From: JASHVB01 sp963762885 | GTDB taxonomy: Bacteria; Pseudomonadota; Alphaproteobacteria; Acetobacterales; Acetobacteraceae | Assembly: GCA_963762885.1 (NCBI GenBank) | Contig: CAVXNH010000100.1 | Coordinates: forward strand, 1-64,000 | DNA: 64,000 nt | Reading direction: 5' to 3' | Part shown: positions 19,252 to 29,686 of the stretch, piece by piece | Layout: each line of letters begins with the position of its first letter | How positions within the stretch are numbered: the stretch's first letter is position 1 | The notes under the pieces: model-generated | Seen by the model: only the letters and a program-made list of their open reading frames with translations | Databases searched by the model: none | What the model was told of the DNA's origin: nothing | Made by a program: the position numbers and the translations under genes

Positions 19252-21687
19252 TTACGCCGCTGCGCCCACAACGATATCGGCCACGCGTGGTCTGTAGACT
19301 GCGGCCGGGCCGCCAGCAGCGGCAAAGCCACGGCCAGCACGTCTTCAATGCGGCTGGCATAGTGCACTCAACGCCCTCCATCATCTCCGGCGTCAGGTCC
19401 TCTTCCACGTTCTGGCGGTTTTCGGCGGGCAGAATGATGGTTTCCACCCCGGCCCGCCGCGCCGCCAGAAACTTCTCCTTGATGCCGCCCACCGGCAGCA
19501 CATTGCCGCTGAGCGTGATCTCGCCGGTCATGGCCGTCAGCGGGCGCACCGGCGTATCGGTCAGCAGCGAAGCCAGCACCGTGGCCATGGTCACGCCCGC
19601 CGAAGGACCGTCTTTGGGAATGGCGCCCGCCGGCACGTGGATGTGGATGTCGAGGTCCTTGGTGAAGTCCTCGGCAAGCCCCAGCCGCGCGGCGTTCGAG
19701 CGCACCCAGGTGAGCGCGGCCTGCATCGACTCCTGCATCACCTCGCCGATCTGCCCGGTCATGGTGAAGCCGCCCTTGCCCTTCATCTTGTTGGCCTCGA
19801 TGAAGAGAATGTCGCCGCCGGCCGGCGTCCAGGCCAGGCCCACGGCCACGCCCGGCCGCTTCACGCGCTCCGCAACCTCGGTCTCCACGCGCACCTGGAT
19901 GCCGCCCAGGAACTCCTTGACGACTTCGCGCGTGACGGCGAGCTTTTCCGTGCTTGCCCTCGACCACGCGCCGCGCCTGCTTTGCTGCACACAGTCCCGA
20001 TGGTCTGTTCCAGCTTGCGCACTCCGGCCTCGCGCGTGTAGTGGCGGATGATGTACCGCACCGCGTCCTCGGGAAACTCGATCTGCTCCGCCGTGATCCC
20101 GTTTTCCTTGATCTGGCGCGGAATCAGATAGCGGTTGGCGATGTGCAGCTTCTCCTCTTCGCTGTAACCCTGCAGCGGAGATGATCTCCATGCGGTCGAT
20201 CAGCGGCGGAGGCACCGTGTCGAGCATGTTCGCCGTGCAGATGAACAGCACCTTCGACAGATCGAACGGCACGTCCAGATAGTTGTCGCGGAACGTGTTG
20301 TTCTGCTCCGGATCCAGCGTTTCCAGCAGCGCCGAGGCCGGATCGCCGCGGAAGTCGCGGCCCAGCTTGTCCACCTCGTCCAGCATGATCACCGGGTCGT
20401 TGGTTTCCGCCCGGCGAATGCTCTGGATGATCTGTCCCGGCAGCGCGCCGATGTAGGTCCGGCGATGGCCGCGGATCTCCGCCTCGTCGTGCATGCCGCC
20501 CAGCGAGACGCGCTGGAATTTGCGGCCCAGCGCGCGCGCAATCGAGCGGCCCAGGCTGGTTTTGCCCACGCCCGGAGGCCCCACAAAGCAAAGGATCGGC
20601 CCCTTCATGTCCGGCTTCAGCTCCAGCACGCTCAGGTAATCGAGAATGCGGTCCTTCACCTTCTTCAGCTCGTAGTGATCCTCGTCCAGAATCTCCTTGG
20701 CCTTGTCGATATCGATCTTCGATCCCGAGCTCTTGGCCCAGGGCAGCATGGCCAGCCACTCGATGTAGTTGCGCGTGAGCGAGTAGTCGGCGGCCATGGG
20801 AGACATGCGCTGCAGCCGCGCCAGCTCCTTCATGGCCTCTTTCTTCACGTCCTCGGGCATGCCCGACTGCTTCGATCTTCTGGCGCAGGTCCTCCATGTC
20901 GCGCTGGCCCTCGTCCTGCTCGCCCAGCTCCTTCTGGATGGCCTTGAGCTGCTCGCGCAGGTAGTAGTCGCGCTGCGACTGCTGCACCTGGTCCTGCACC
21001 TCGGTCTGGATCTTGGCGCGCAACTGCTGCACCTCGATCTCCTTGGCCAGGAGCTTGTTCAGCAGTTCCAGCCGGTCCACGACACTCGGCGTTTCCAGCA
21101 ACAGCTGCTTGTCGTCGGTGGTCAGGAAGGGCAGGGAAGAGGCCACAAAATCCACCAGCCGGGCCGGTTCTTCGATGTTCGCCGCGATGGTCCGCAGCTC
21201 GTCGGAGAGCGTGGGCGATTCGGTGACGATCTGCTGGAACTGGCCGATCACGTTGCGCACCAGGGCCTCGAACTCGGAGATGTCGCCGGCGTCACGTCCT
21301 CCAGCGTCTCCACTTCGGCCACCATGAACGGCTCGGACTGGATATAGCGCACCAGCCGCACGCGGCTCACGCCTTCAGTAAACACAAAACGGCTTTGGTT
21401 GGGCATGCGCACAACTTTGTGCACGGTGGCCAGGGTGCCCACGTTGTGCAGATCGGCGGGCTTGGGCGCGTCCAGGCGCGGATCCAGTTGCGCCGCGACC
21501 ACGATCGCCCGCTCCTCGCCCAGCGATTCGATCAACTGGATGGAGCTTTCCCGGCCCACCGTCAAGCGGCAGTACGGCATGAGGAAACAGAACCGTATCG
21601 CGAACGGGCAACACCGGAATACTGCGCGTTCCCGGTGCGTTCTCGGTTGGAGGCGTCAGGGGGTAGTACGGCTGGCTGGTTTGGCAT
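19252..21687 (-). CDS. lon: ATP-dependent protease Lon (frameshifted)
   Basis: Cytoplasmic AAA+ serine protease. The ATG at 21687 gives MPNQPAVLPPDASNRERT, and one correction joins it to the LON N-terminal domain (LPVRDTVLFPHAVLPL, GRESSIQLIESL). A coiled-coil helical part follows (QQSQRDYYLREQLKAIQKELGE), then Walker A GPPGVGKTS near 20565, Walker B VIMLDEVDKL near 20390, and the proteolytic Ser in DGPSAGVTMATV near 19590, with the catalytic Lys in GGIKEKFLAARRAG near 19480. The natural stop after ...VADIVVGAAA is at 19252; frameshifts near 21600, 21300, 20850, 20180, 19960 and 19360 break it. About 811 codons, normal for Lon. Confidence 0.95.
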
Positions 21688-22172
21688 TGAGTGTCCCCGT
21701 ATCAACTTTTCTATCATTAGATAACTCAGAAATGGAAAAGTTGCAACATTTGCCCTTTTCGCTCTTCCTCCGTTTCGCCAGAAGCACTTTGCTACGTACC
21801 GGATTCGGCCGGAGTTCCCATCCTGACAGGCTTCCAGCCCCTTAGCGTGGGTCTGGCGGTAGCAACGGCTTTGCAGCAGGCGTCCCACAGGGGCTAAAGC
21901 ATTTCTCGGATTGGTACAGAGCAGCACCACTGTCTCGTGGCTTTTCTCAACCGGCCCAGCGGTCTAAGTCCGGGCTGGAAGAAATCGCATTGCACGCCAC
22001 CGTGACTCTTATCGGCTGTAAAGTACCACTGCGGCGCTTAGGCGCTTCGATAGCTCAGGCAGGCTGAGTCGCGCCCTCTCACACAGCTTCAATGAAGATG
22101 CTGCCGGCTGGCGTACTGCGTTCTGGGCTATCGGCTGAAAACAGCCGAAAGGTGAGGCACCAGACTGGCGCT
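21688..22172. other. Intergenic region upstream of lon, no gene seen
   Basis: About 480 bases. Near lon it holds an AT-rich stretch (21700-21740, with gagttatctaatgatagaaaagttgata on the minus strand in two pieces) that could be its promoter. Near 21885-21900 the string cacaggggctaaagc resembles a short repeat seen between genes of acidobacteria. No coding sequence or RNA gene was recognised. Confidence 0.4.
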
Positions 22173-22477
22173 TCAAGGGCGTTTCCGGCGTGAACTCGGC
22201 CGCCCTGGGGCGCTACAATCCAGGATCGATGCCGTCTTCTCTTCTTCCCGCCGGATGGCCGACTCGATGCGCTCCCACACCTCGTCGGGCGGTTCCACGC
22301 TGGGAAACAACTGGCGTGCCGCTTCGGCGATGGTCTTCGAGATCGGCCAGCAGGGCGCGGCAATGCTCGCAGCTCTGGAGATGGGGATGTGCGGCAGCGT
22401 CTTCTCCCGAAGCCGATCAGCTCGGGCAGTTGCGCCTGAAATTCGGCGCAGCTCATTTTGCCGGGATCGACGGTCAT
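22173..22477 (-). CDS. Anti-sigma factor with zinc-finger-type N terminus (frameshifted)
   Basis: Probable zinc-binding anti-sigma factor paired with the ECF sigma gene. With one correction near 22400 the protein reads MTVDPGKMSCAEFQAQLPEL, then an HPHLQSCEHC block, which is the His-x3-Cys-x2-Cys zinc-finger arrangement of anti-sigma factors, and an acidic helix (EPPDEVWERIESAIRREEE). It has no membrane helix, so it would be a soluble short form of about 100 residues. Its ATG overlaps the stop of the sigma gene (ATGA), a strong sign of translational coupling. Confidence 0.7.
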
Positions 22478-23168
22478 GGCTGCTCCTCCTGGCGGTTCTG
22501 GGCGCGCAGGGCGTCGCGCAGCTTCAAGCGCGCCTTGTGCAATTGCGACTTGCTGTTGCCAATCGAGCAGTCCAGCATGGAAGCAATCTCATTATGCTCA
22601 AAACCTTCGACATCGTGAAGGATAAAGATGAGACGGTAGCCGGCCGGTAAATCGGCAACGGCCCGCTCCAGGGCAAGCCGGTCGATGGCGCCAGTCAGCG
22701 TGAGATCGGGAGCGCCAAAGCTGCGGCCGGGGCCTTCGTCCGGGGTGGGCTCCATGGCTTCGTCGAGGGAGATCAGCGACAGGCCCTTCTTGCGCAGTTG
22801 CATCAGCACCACGTTAACGGCCAGCCGGTGCAGCCAGGTGGAAAAGGCCGAGTCGCCGCGGAAGGTGGCGATCTTGCGATGCAGTTGCAGAAACGCCTCC
22901 TGCGTCAGGTCTTCGGCCTCGGCAATATTGCCCACCATGCGCAGGCAGAGCGAGTAGATTCGCCTTTTGTGCAGCGCGTAGAGTTGAGCAAAGGCCTGAT
23001 GATCGCCCGCCTGTGCGCGAGCCAGCACGCCGGCCTCGACAGAGTTGGATGAGCCCGCGGGAATACTGGTTGCGGATCGGCCCGCAGCGGCCCCGAGGCG
23101 ACATCCCCACCGCGGCTGGACTGGCTGCGATCTGGGCGCTTGAATAGGGGTTGGGCGAATTCGGCCAT
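22474..23168 (-). CDS. ECF (RpoE-type) RNA polymerase sigma factor
   Basis: Group 4 sigma factor. Region 2 is clear (MLARAQAGDHQAFAQLYALH, AEDLTQEAFLQLHRKIATF, STWLHRLAVNVVLMQLRKK) and region 4 is the C-terminal ALERAVADLPAGYRLIFILH followed by the HTH (FEHNEIASMLDCSIGNSKSQ). Residues from 23028 onward are in one frame; an N-terminal extension starting MAEFAQPLFKRPDR at 23168 joins after a frameshift near 23030. The gene overlaps a cognate anti-sigma gene. The regulon cannot be read from the window; the BamA-type assembly genes just beyond run divergently and could be one target (inference). Confidence 0.9.
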
Positions 23169-23298
23169 GCGCTTCCTTCGGGATCGTTCTCGAAACCGGG
23201 CTGTTGGTGCGCCTGGCTTCTTTCCTCGTTAGTATAAGGGAAGCAGCGGGCGCCGGACTTGGACGGAGAATCGAAGCTAGGCCGCCTCTATTTACGAG

Positions 23299-26200
23299 AT
23301 GCAGCCAAGCGTTGCTGCTTTGAATCGAAACAAGGTTTTTGCGTACTTTTTCTTTAGATATGATCTTGCGGACAAAGCCGGCAGGAAGATGCGGCGCTCA
23401 CCGGAGGCCCCGGCGACCGGTCCAGAAGGAACAGCTCTTAGCTTTCCGGGGCCGGCGGCAGATCCTGTAGCTGTGTCGCTCGGAGCGGGATATTGCTCAC
23501 CTCGAGTCTTCTCGCCGGACTCTTCTCGCCTTCTCTTGCCTGTCGCAACGGGCGCGCCGCTCGCCGTCTGGTGCCAAGGCTCGGCTGCAGCCCCAGCGCC
23601 AAGCCCAGCTTCATCCGCCATGGCCCTGCAAATGTCGTCGCTTCCCGGCCCGATGACCGGTTCCGTGCCGCAGTGGGAGGGTTTGCCGGTACGGCGCATC
23701 TCCTTCGAGGGCGTTCCGGCCGATCAGCTCGGTCCGGTCGCCGGCCATCTTCCCCAGGCCGTGGGAGCGCCTCTGACCGCGGAAAACCTGAAACGGAGCC
23801 TGCGCCAGTTGTATGCGACCGGCCTCTACGACACCATGCAAGTGGGAGGAATGCGCGAGGCGGACGGCGTGGCGCTGGTGTTTCAGGGGGCGCCGCGCAC
23901 GTTTATCGGGACGATCGGCGTGGACGGAGCGACCGGGGCCACCATGAACACGCAACTCGAGCGCGCCAGCCAACTCAGGCCGGCACGCGCTTGACCCCGG
24001 CCAAGATGATCCGGGCTTTCGACCAGATGCGCGCCACGCTCGAAGAGAATGGCTATCACGGGCGTCGATCGCACAAACCGTGACGCCGCACCCTGACCAG
24101 CAGCTTGCCGATATTGCGTTTCGCGTGACCTCAGGGCCGCGCGCGCGCGTGGGCAAGGTCACGGTGACGGGCGACTCCGGGATGAAGTGGAGGAATTCCG
24201 CCGCCATGCCCATCTGCGGACGGGCGCTCATGTTGACCACGATACCGTCAATCGCGCCCTGGATGGCGTGCTGCGGGAGTACCAGCATCAAGGCCGCCTG
24301 GAGGCCGAGGTCAAGCTCGAATCCGCGTCTTACGACCAGGCCGCGAAGGTGGTCAACTTCCGCTTCTCCGCCAACCGGGGACCGGTGGTCAAGCGTCGTG
24401 GTTGAGGGCGCCAGCATCGACCCGGAGCGCGTCAAGCGCCTTATCCCGATCTATAGGAGGGCAGCGTCGACGAAGACCTGCTGAACGAAGGCAACCGCCG
24501 CCTGCGCGACTACTATCAGCGCCTGGGCTACTTCGATGCGCAAGGTGGATCACGAGCGGCAATCTGCGGGCAGCGATGAAGTGAGCATCGTCTACACGGT
24601 GCGGCTGGGACCGCGGCGCCGCGTGGCAAAAGTCTCCATCACAGGGAACCATTATTTTGACACTGCCACGCTCATGGATCTGCTCAGCGTTCATGCCGCG
24701 GACGTTCTCGATCGCCATGGCTTGTACAGCCAGGCGCTGGTATCGGCCGACGTGAGCGCGCTCGAGACCGTGTATCGAAACAACGGCTTCTCTCAAGTGA
24801 AGGTCACGCCGGAAACCAGCACTCCGGAAACCGTGTGACGACCAGACCGCTGCCGCCGCTGCGCAACAGCCCGCCATCGCGCCCGCGCCGCTCACGGTTA
24901 CCTACCACATCACGGAGGGCCGCAACTGCACGTGGGCGTAATGCAGATCGAAGGCAACCAGCACATTCCTACTGGAACGCTGTTGGCGCTGCTGAACACC
25001 ACGCCGGGCCAGATGCTTTCGCCCCGCAACCTGGCCGGCGACCACGATGCGCTGGTGACCGCGTATTACAGCCGGGGTTTTGACCAGGCGCCGTGGACGT
25101 GACCGAGCAGGCCGAGCCCTCCGACCCGGGCAGGGTCGACGTGGTCTTCCACATCGACGAGGGAGAGCAGATTTTTGTGCGCAACGTGCTGTTGACGGGG
25201 CTGCATTTCACGCGCCCTGAGACAGTGGCGCGGGCCATCTCCGTGCATCCCGGCGATCCGCTCAACCAGACGGCGCTCTCCAACACGCAGCGCAATCTCT
25301 ACGCGTTCTCGCTCTTCAACGAGGTCGATACGGCCGTTGAAAATCCAACCGGCGGCGAGCCCGAAAAAACGGTTCTGTTGCAGGCGGTGGAAGCGCGGCG
25401 CTGGGCGCTCACTTACGGCTTTGGCTTTGAGGCGCAAACCGGGCAGCCACAGAACAACTGCGCCGGCGCAACCGCGGCAGGCGTCGCTTGCAGCCCCAAT
25501 GGCAAGACCGGAGTAAGCCCCCGCGTGCTCGCCGATATCACGCGCAACGATCTCTTCGGCCGCGAGCAGTCGGCCTCACTGCGAGCCACTTACGGCTTGC
25601 TCGAACAGAGTATCGGACTTCTGTATCAGGTTCCGCATTTCGAGGGCAACCGGAACTTCGGCCTGACCTTCTCCGGCGGCTACGCCAACAGCGAGGACGT
25701 TTCGACTTATGTGGCTTCGCGCCTGGAAGGCGCCTTCCGCGTTACCGAGAACTTCAATCGTCCTGGGTCCTGGCTTTCCAGAGCCAACACCTTTATCTAT
25801 GAACTCGATTTCCGCCGGGTCAAGGTGGCACGCCAGCAGTTTGCAGGTCTATCCCGGCGAGATTTCGGAACTGTCGACGGCGGCGCGCGTGGGGGGGCCG
25901 GCATTCACCTGGATTCGCGACACCCGCGACGTGCCCATGGATGCGCACCGCGGCACCTACACCAGCTTTCAGGAGTTTCTCTCTGACCGGCTTTTTGGCG
26001 CGCAGGCGGAGTTCAACCGCATCGACACCTCGAACTCCAGCTATTACAGCTTCGACAAAGGGCGGTTCGTGGTGGCCCGCAATACGCGCTACGGCCAGGT
26101 GCGCGCCTTCGGCAACGGATCGAGCGAGCTGATTCCGCTTCCCGAGCGGCTTTACGCCGGCGGCCCCGTCTCGCTGCGCGGTTTTTCGCAGAATGCCGCA

Positions 26201-26739
26201 GGCCCGCGCGATCCCGAGACCGGCTACCAGGTCGGCGGCGCGGGAGCGCTGATCAACAGCACCGAGTTGCGCCTGCCGCCGCCCACGCTGCCCTGGTTCG
26301 GCAATACTGTGAGCTTTGTGATTTTTCACGATATGGGCAATGTGTTTACCAACGCCGGCGACGCATGGGCCAGCGCTCTGCGCGTTCGCCAGCCCGACAG
26401 CGCCGCGTGCAGGAACGCTGGCCGATCGTCTCAGTATTCCAACCCCAAATACTACGATACACGCCGGACGGCCCCACCACCTCAACCGGCGTGCAGGGCC
26501 CGTGCAGCTTCAACGACTTCTCTCACGCGCTGGGCGCCGGTCTGCGCTACCACACGCCGGTCGGGCCCATCCGGTTCGATTTCAGCTATAACCTGAATCC
26601 GCCCATCTTTCCTGTGAACATCAACTACTGAATCCCCACCCCGGCGGCGAATCCCACGGCTCCCGGTTACGAGTCGGCGCCCTATTTGGGCCAGGCTCCG
26701 CACATCAACTTTTTCTTCAGCCTGGGGCAGGCGTTTTGA
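23299..26739 (+). CDS. bamA: Outer-membrane protein assembly factor BamA/Omp85 (frameshifted, one in-frame TGA)
   Basis: Omp85-family beta-barrel that inserts outer-membrane proteins. A signal-like stretch (LLAGLFSPSLACRNG near 23510) is followed by POTRA-type repeats (PVRRISFEGVPADQL; RVAKVSITGNHYFDTATL; LHVGVMQIEGNQHIPTGTL; IFVRNVLLTGLHFTRPETV) and the barrel. The conserved loop-6 RGF motif is in PVSLRGFSQNAAGPRD near 26170. A terminal strand INFFFSLGQAF ends in Phe, as beta-signals do, but lies after an in-frame TGA at 26629-26631. Frameshifts are frequent between 23980 and 25100 and near 25830 and 26400. Precise start is uncertain. The final stop overlaps the next gene. Confidence 0.85.
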
Positions 26740-27585
26740 TGATCAGTCGAGCTCCAATCCGGATCGGGACCGAGCGCTGGCTCAAGGCGTCTTGCTGCGC
26801 GTGCTGTTGACGTGTTTTGCCGCGTGCCTTGCCGCGGTCGCGCCGTTTCGCGCCCAGGCAGGCCGAAGCGCCGCCTCAGAGCCAGCCGGTGTGAGGCACA
26901 AGCGCCTCAAGCCGCAGCGCCCGTGGTGCTCGACCGCGCGGTGGCCGTGGTCAACAAACACGTGATCCTGGCCAGCGATCTTGACGACGAGATTCGCCTC
27001 TCCGTTCTCGATTCGAACAGCGCCGGGCAGGGCGAGCTCACGCAGCAGCAGGCGCTGGAGCAGTTGATCAGCCGCGCTCTCATCGAGCAGCAGATCCGCC
27101 AGGAAGACATGCAGGCCATCGAGCCTTCGCAGCAAGAGGTCAATGCCCGCCTGGACGAGCTCCGCAAGCAACTCCCCGTCTGCGTCCGCCAGAACTGCGC
27201 CTCCGACGCGGGATGGAAGGCTTTCCTCAAGTCGCACGAACTGACGCTGGAGCGCGTCGAAGCTTATCTGCGCTACCGGCTGGAGATTCTCAGCTTCATC
27301 GAGCAGCGATTCCGGCAGGGCATTCAGATCTCCCAGCAGCAGATCGAAACCTACTACCACGACACGCTGCTGCCGCAGTACGCGCCCGGCGAATCCATTC
27401 CGCCGCTCGACCAGGTGGCTCCGCGCATTCAGGAGATTCTGCTCGAACAGCAGGTCAACATGCTGTTCGACAACTGGCTCAACAACCTGCGCCAGCAGGG
27501 CGATGTGGAGGTGCTTGACCCCGCTCTCGCTCCGGCCGCGGAAACCCCTGAAGCCGCGAGCGGCGCCGGAAAAGGAAGCCTATGA
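26739..27585 (+). CDS. SurA-like periplasmic chaperone, parvulin domain not seen
   Basis: Periplasmic chaperone-like protein with a SurA N-terminal domain. The ATG at 26739 overlaps the bamA stop (TGATG context). After a hydrophobic leader and a frameshift near 26800, one frame reads VVLDRAVAVVNKHVILASDL, then EQLISRALIEQQIRQED and EAYLRYRLEILSFIEQRFRQ to the C-terminal helix VNMLFDNWLNNLRQQGDVEV. The length of about 281 codons leaves no space for the PPIase (parvulin) domains of SurA, so it is a chaperone-only form. Position between bamA and a TamB-like gene supports a role in outer-membrane biogenesis. Confidence 0.75.
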
Positions 27586-28575
27586 GCGAACGCGAAACGC
27601 CTCCCATCTCCGGCGAACCGCCCCTCCCGCACGAGCCGCCCCGGCGCGGGATGCGCAGCCGTCTGCGCCGCTTCTTCCTGCGCCATCTGCCGCTGGCAGT
27701 GGCTTGCGCCGTTGTTTTGCTGGCGCTTTTGTCCGTTGGCCTCTATTTCGCTGCCAGCTCCGCCGCATTCGAGAACGTAGTTCGCGAGCGCCTGATCGCG
27801 TCCATCGAAAATCTCACCGGCGGCCGGGTCGAGATCGCGTCCTTTCACTGGCGGCTGCTCCATTTCGAGGCCGAGGCGGACGGGCTGGTGATCCACGGCC
27901 TGGAAGATCCCGGCGAGGCGCCTTACGCGCAGATCGAGCGACTGCGCGTGCACTTGAGCGTGCGCAACCTCTTCAGTCCCCACGTTCGGCTGCGCAGCCT
28001 GGAGATCGACCGGCCCAGCCTGCACTTTATCGTCTATCCCGACGGATCGACCAATCAGCCGCACCCGCGCAAGCCCAGAAGATCCCGCGAGTCCGCTACT
28101 CGACACGCTGTTCGACATGCGGGCCGGCCATATCGCGGTCGAGCAGGGAATGCTGCATTTCGACAACCGCGCCGCATCCTTCGATTATCAGGACCGGTAC
28201 GCGCCGCTCGACTTTCAGGCCAACGATGTCTCCGTTCTCCTGCGCTATCTTCCCGCGGCCAGAGGCACGCCGGAGACCTACCGCATCGAAGCCGGGGCTA
28301 CCGATCTGAATCTCTCCCGCGCTGTGCCGCGCGGCAAATCGACGCCGGTCCACGGAACGCTGCAAGCCACGATCGATCTCGAGCGGGCACGGCTTTTGCT
28401 GCGCAGCTTGCGGCTCACGCCCACGGTCGCGGAAACCAAGGACCGCGCGCTCGAAGTTTCAGGAGATGTGGAGGATTTCACTCATCCGCGCTGGCAGGCC
28501 AGGGCGGTGGGCGATCTGGACATGCGGCTCCTCGATCCAATCACCGGCTATCCTGACGCGCCCGAGGGCGTCGCC
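27582..28575 (+). pseudogene. TamB/AsmA-like translocation-assembly protein, cut off at the genome junction
   Basis: N-terminal part of a large inner-membrane-anchored periplasmic protein. The ATG at 27582 overlaps the upstream stop (ATGA). A cytoplasmic Pro/Arg-rich start is followed by one membrane helix (LPLAVACAVVLLALLSVGLYF) and AsmA/TamB-type repeats (RVEIASFHWRLLHFEAEADG, VRLRSLEIDRPSLHFIVYPD). A frameshift near 28090 moves the frame, and similarity then runs through LLDPITGYPDAPEGVA at 28575, after which the sequence becomes unrelated (a stop at 28617 is reached by chance). Family members usually exceed 1000 residues, so well over half is missing. Confidence 0.75.
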
Positions 28576-28579
28576 ATAG
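28574..28579. other. Junction between acidobacterial and alphaproteobacterial DNA
   Basis: The plus-strand TamB-like protein is recognisable up to codon 28573-28575 (PEGVA), and the minus-strand SbcD-like protein is recognisable down to codon 28577-28579 (SSTILRL). Both genes are therefore cut within a few bases of each other. Gene content, codon context and frameshift density also change here. No inverted repeat, att-like core or integrase is next to it. Confidence 0.75.
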
Positions 28580-29410
28580 GCGCAGAATTGTGCTGGATAG
28601 ACCCGGCAACCCTCTGAGCCCGCGTCTCCAGGTCTTCAAGTCTCCCGCGTCGGATAGCTGGTCCTCGATCGTCAGCCATCGATAGCTGCCGACCTTGTGT
28701 GAAGTGACATTGGCGGGAGCACCCGGTCCTGGAATTTCGACAACAAGCGCCTGACCAGCTTCCTGGCCGCCGGCGCGGTCTGGTTCCGGTGTTCCTCGAC
28801 TACCAGACCGACGGGCCGATCTGGATGGTCCGGTGCCAATCGCCAAGGGCAAGATATTCCAGCCTCGCCAAAGCGGGCCGACGGGGATCGATCGGGTTGG
28901 TCGCCTCGCCCCGGAACCAAAACCAACAACCGAACCGTGCGCGACACCTATGCGGATCGCGCCGGGCGGCGTTCGGCCCGATCCATCCATTCGTGAGGTC
29001 GGCGCCCTCGGTTTGCGTGTCAGCGGCGCCGGCAGGAGCATGGCGCCCGGGCCGAAATCTACCGGCTCGGGCTTGAGATGCAGGTGAACATTGGCTGGCG
29101 GGCCACTCTCCAGTACCCGATCCCAGACGCCTTTCGGCCGATGGGGGTCATGGTTTCCTGGCAGCATATGCCATTGGACATCACTCAACCGGCGCATTCT
29201 CTCCAGCGGCTCAAGCAAGGTCCGCGGCGTCGGCGCCTCGGTGTCGTAAACATCACCGGCCACCAGAACGTGGGCCGCCCCTTCCTTCGCCGCGAGCCGC
29301 CCAATATTCTCGATCGCGACCAAGCGGGCTTGCCGCAGCACGCTTTCCCGGTCGCCAAATCGCTTGAATGGCTTACCGATCTGCCAATCCGCCGTGTGAA
29401 TAAAGCGCAT
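28577..29410 (-). pseudogene. SbcD/Mre11-like DNA repair exonuclease, truncated at the junction
   Basis: Calcineurin-like phosphoesterase of the SbcD/YhaO class. Motifs: HTADWQIGKPF (the first metal motif has Gln where classic SbcD has His), VLVAGDVYDTEAPTP, MLPGNHDPHRPKG, IGVAHGSVVGFGSG, and in another frame LGDWHRTIQIG. Two compensating shifts near 28890 and 28800 move the frame; it then reads GTPEPDRAGGQEAGQALVVE and WLTIEDQLSDAGDLKTW before ending at the junction. Start ATG 29410 lies 18 bases after the DUF6527-like gene, so it is the last visible gene of the ubiquitin-like operon. An SbcC-type ATPase partner would be expected next but is lost. Confidence 0.75.
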
Positions 29411-29428
29411 CGCAATCCTCCCTTCTAC

Positions 29429-29686
29429 TCAGGAACCCAAGCGTTTGGGTCGACCACCTGGGCACCACTCAATCCGGCCGCCCTTGATCCAAAAATGACA
29501 ACCGCAGTCGTTTTTCTGATGGACTGAAGGTTCGACGGTCGGTACGCCGCCAAAAATGGTCCTCACTTGCCACCGTGGACGCCGTTGTTGGTTCAACGAC
29601 AAAGATATGCTGGCGCCACAGCCACCAGGGCACCGAAGACAGGCCCATTTCAAGACCCCCGCATCCTCGACAATGACAAGTTCATC
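29429..29686 (-). CDS. DUF6527-like cysteine-rich protein of a ubiquitin-like system
   Basis: Small protein of about 75-86 residues. It has a Cys/His pattern suggesting zinc binding: CLRCPGGCG, then SISLSLNQQRRPRWQVRT, TVEPSVHQKNDCGCHFWI and GGRIEWC. This CP-x-GCG, L-x-L, RPxW, PSV, CxxHFWI order matches DUF6527, a family I know from operons with multiubiquitin, E2 and E1/JAB genes; it may act as a RING-like adaptor, but that is inference. The clean frame begins at a TTG (29653); similarity extends upstream (DELVIVEDAGVLKWACL), so the true start probably overlaps the E1 stop near 29685 with a one-base error. Confidence 0.7.
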   Translation of the reverse strand, partial: DELVIVEDAGVLKWACLRCPGGCGASISLSLNQQRRPRWQVRTIFGGVPTVEPSVHQKNDCGCHFWIKGGRIEWCPGGRPKRLGS

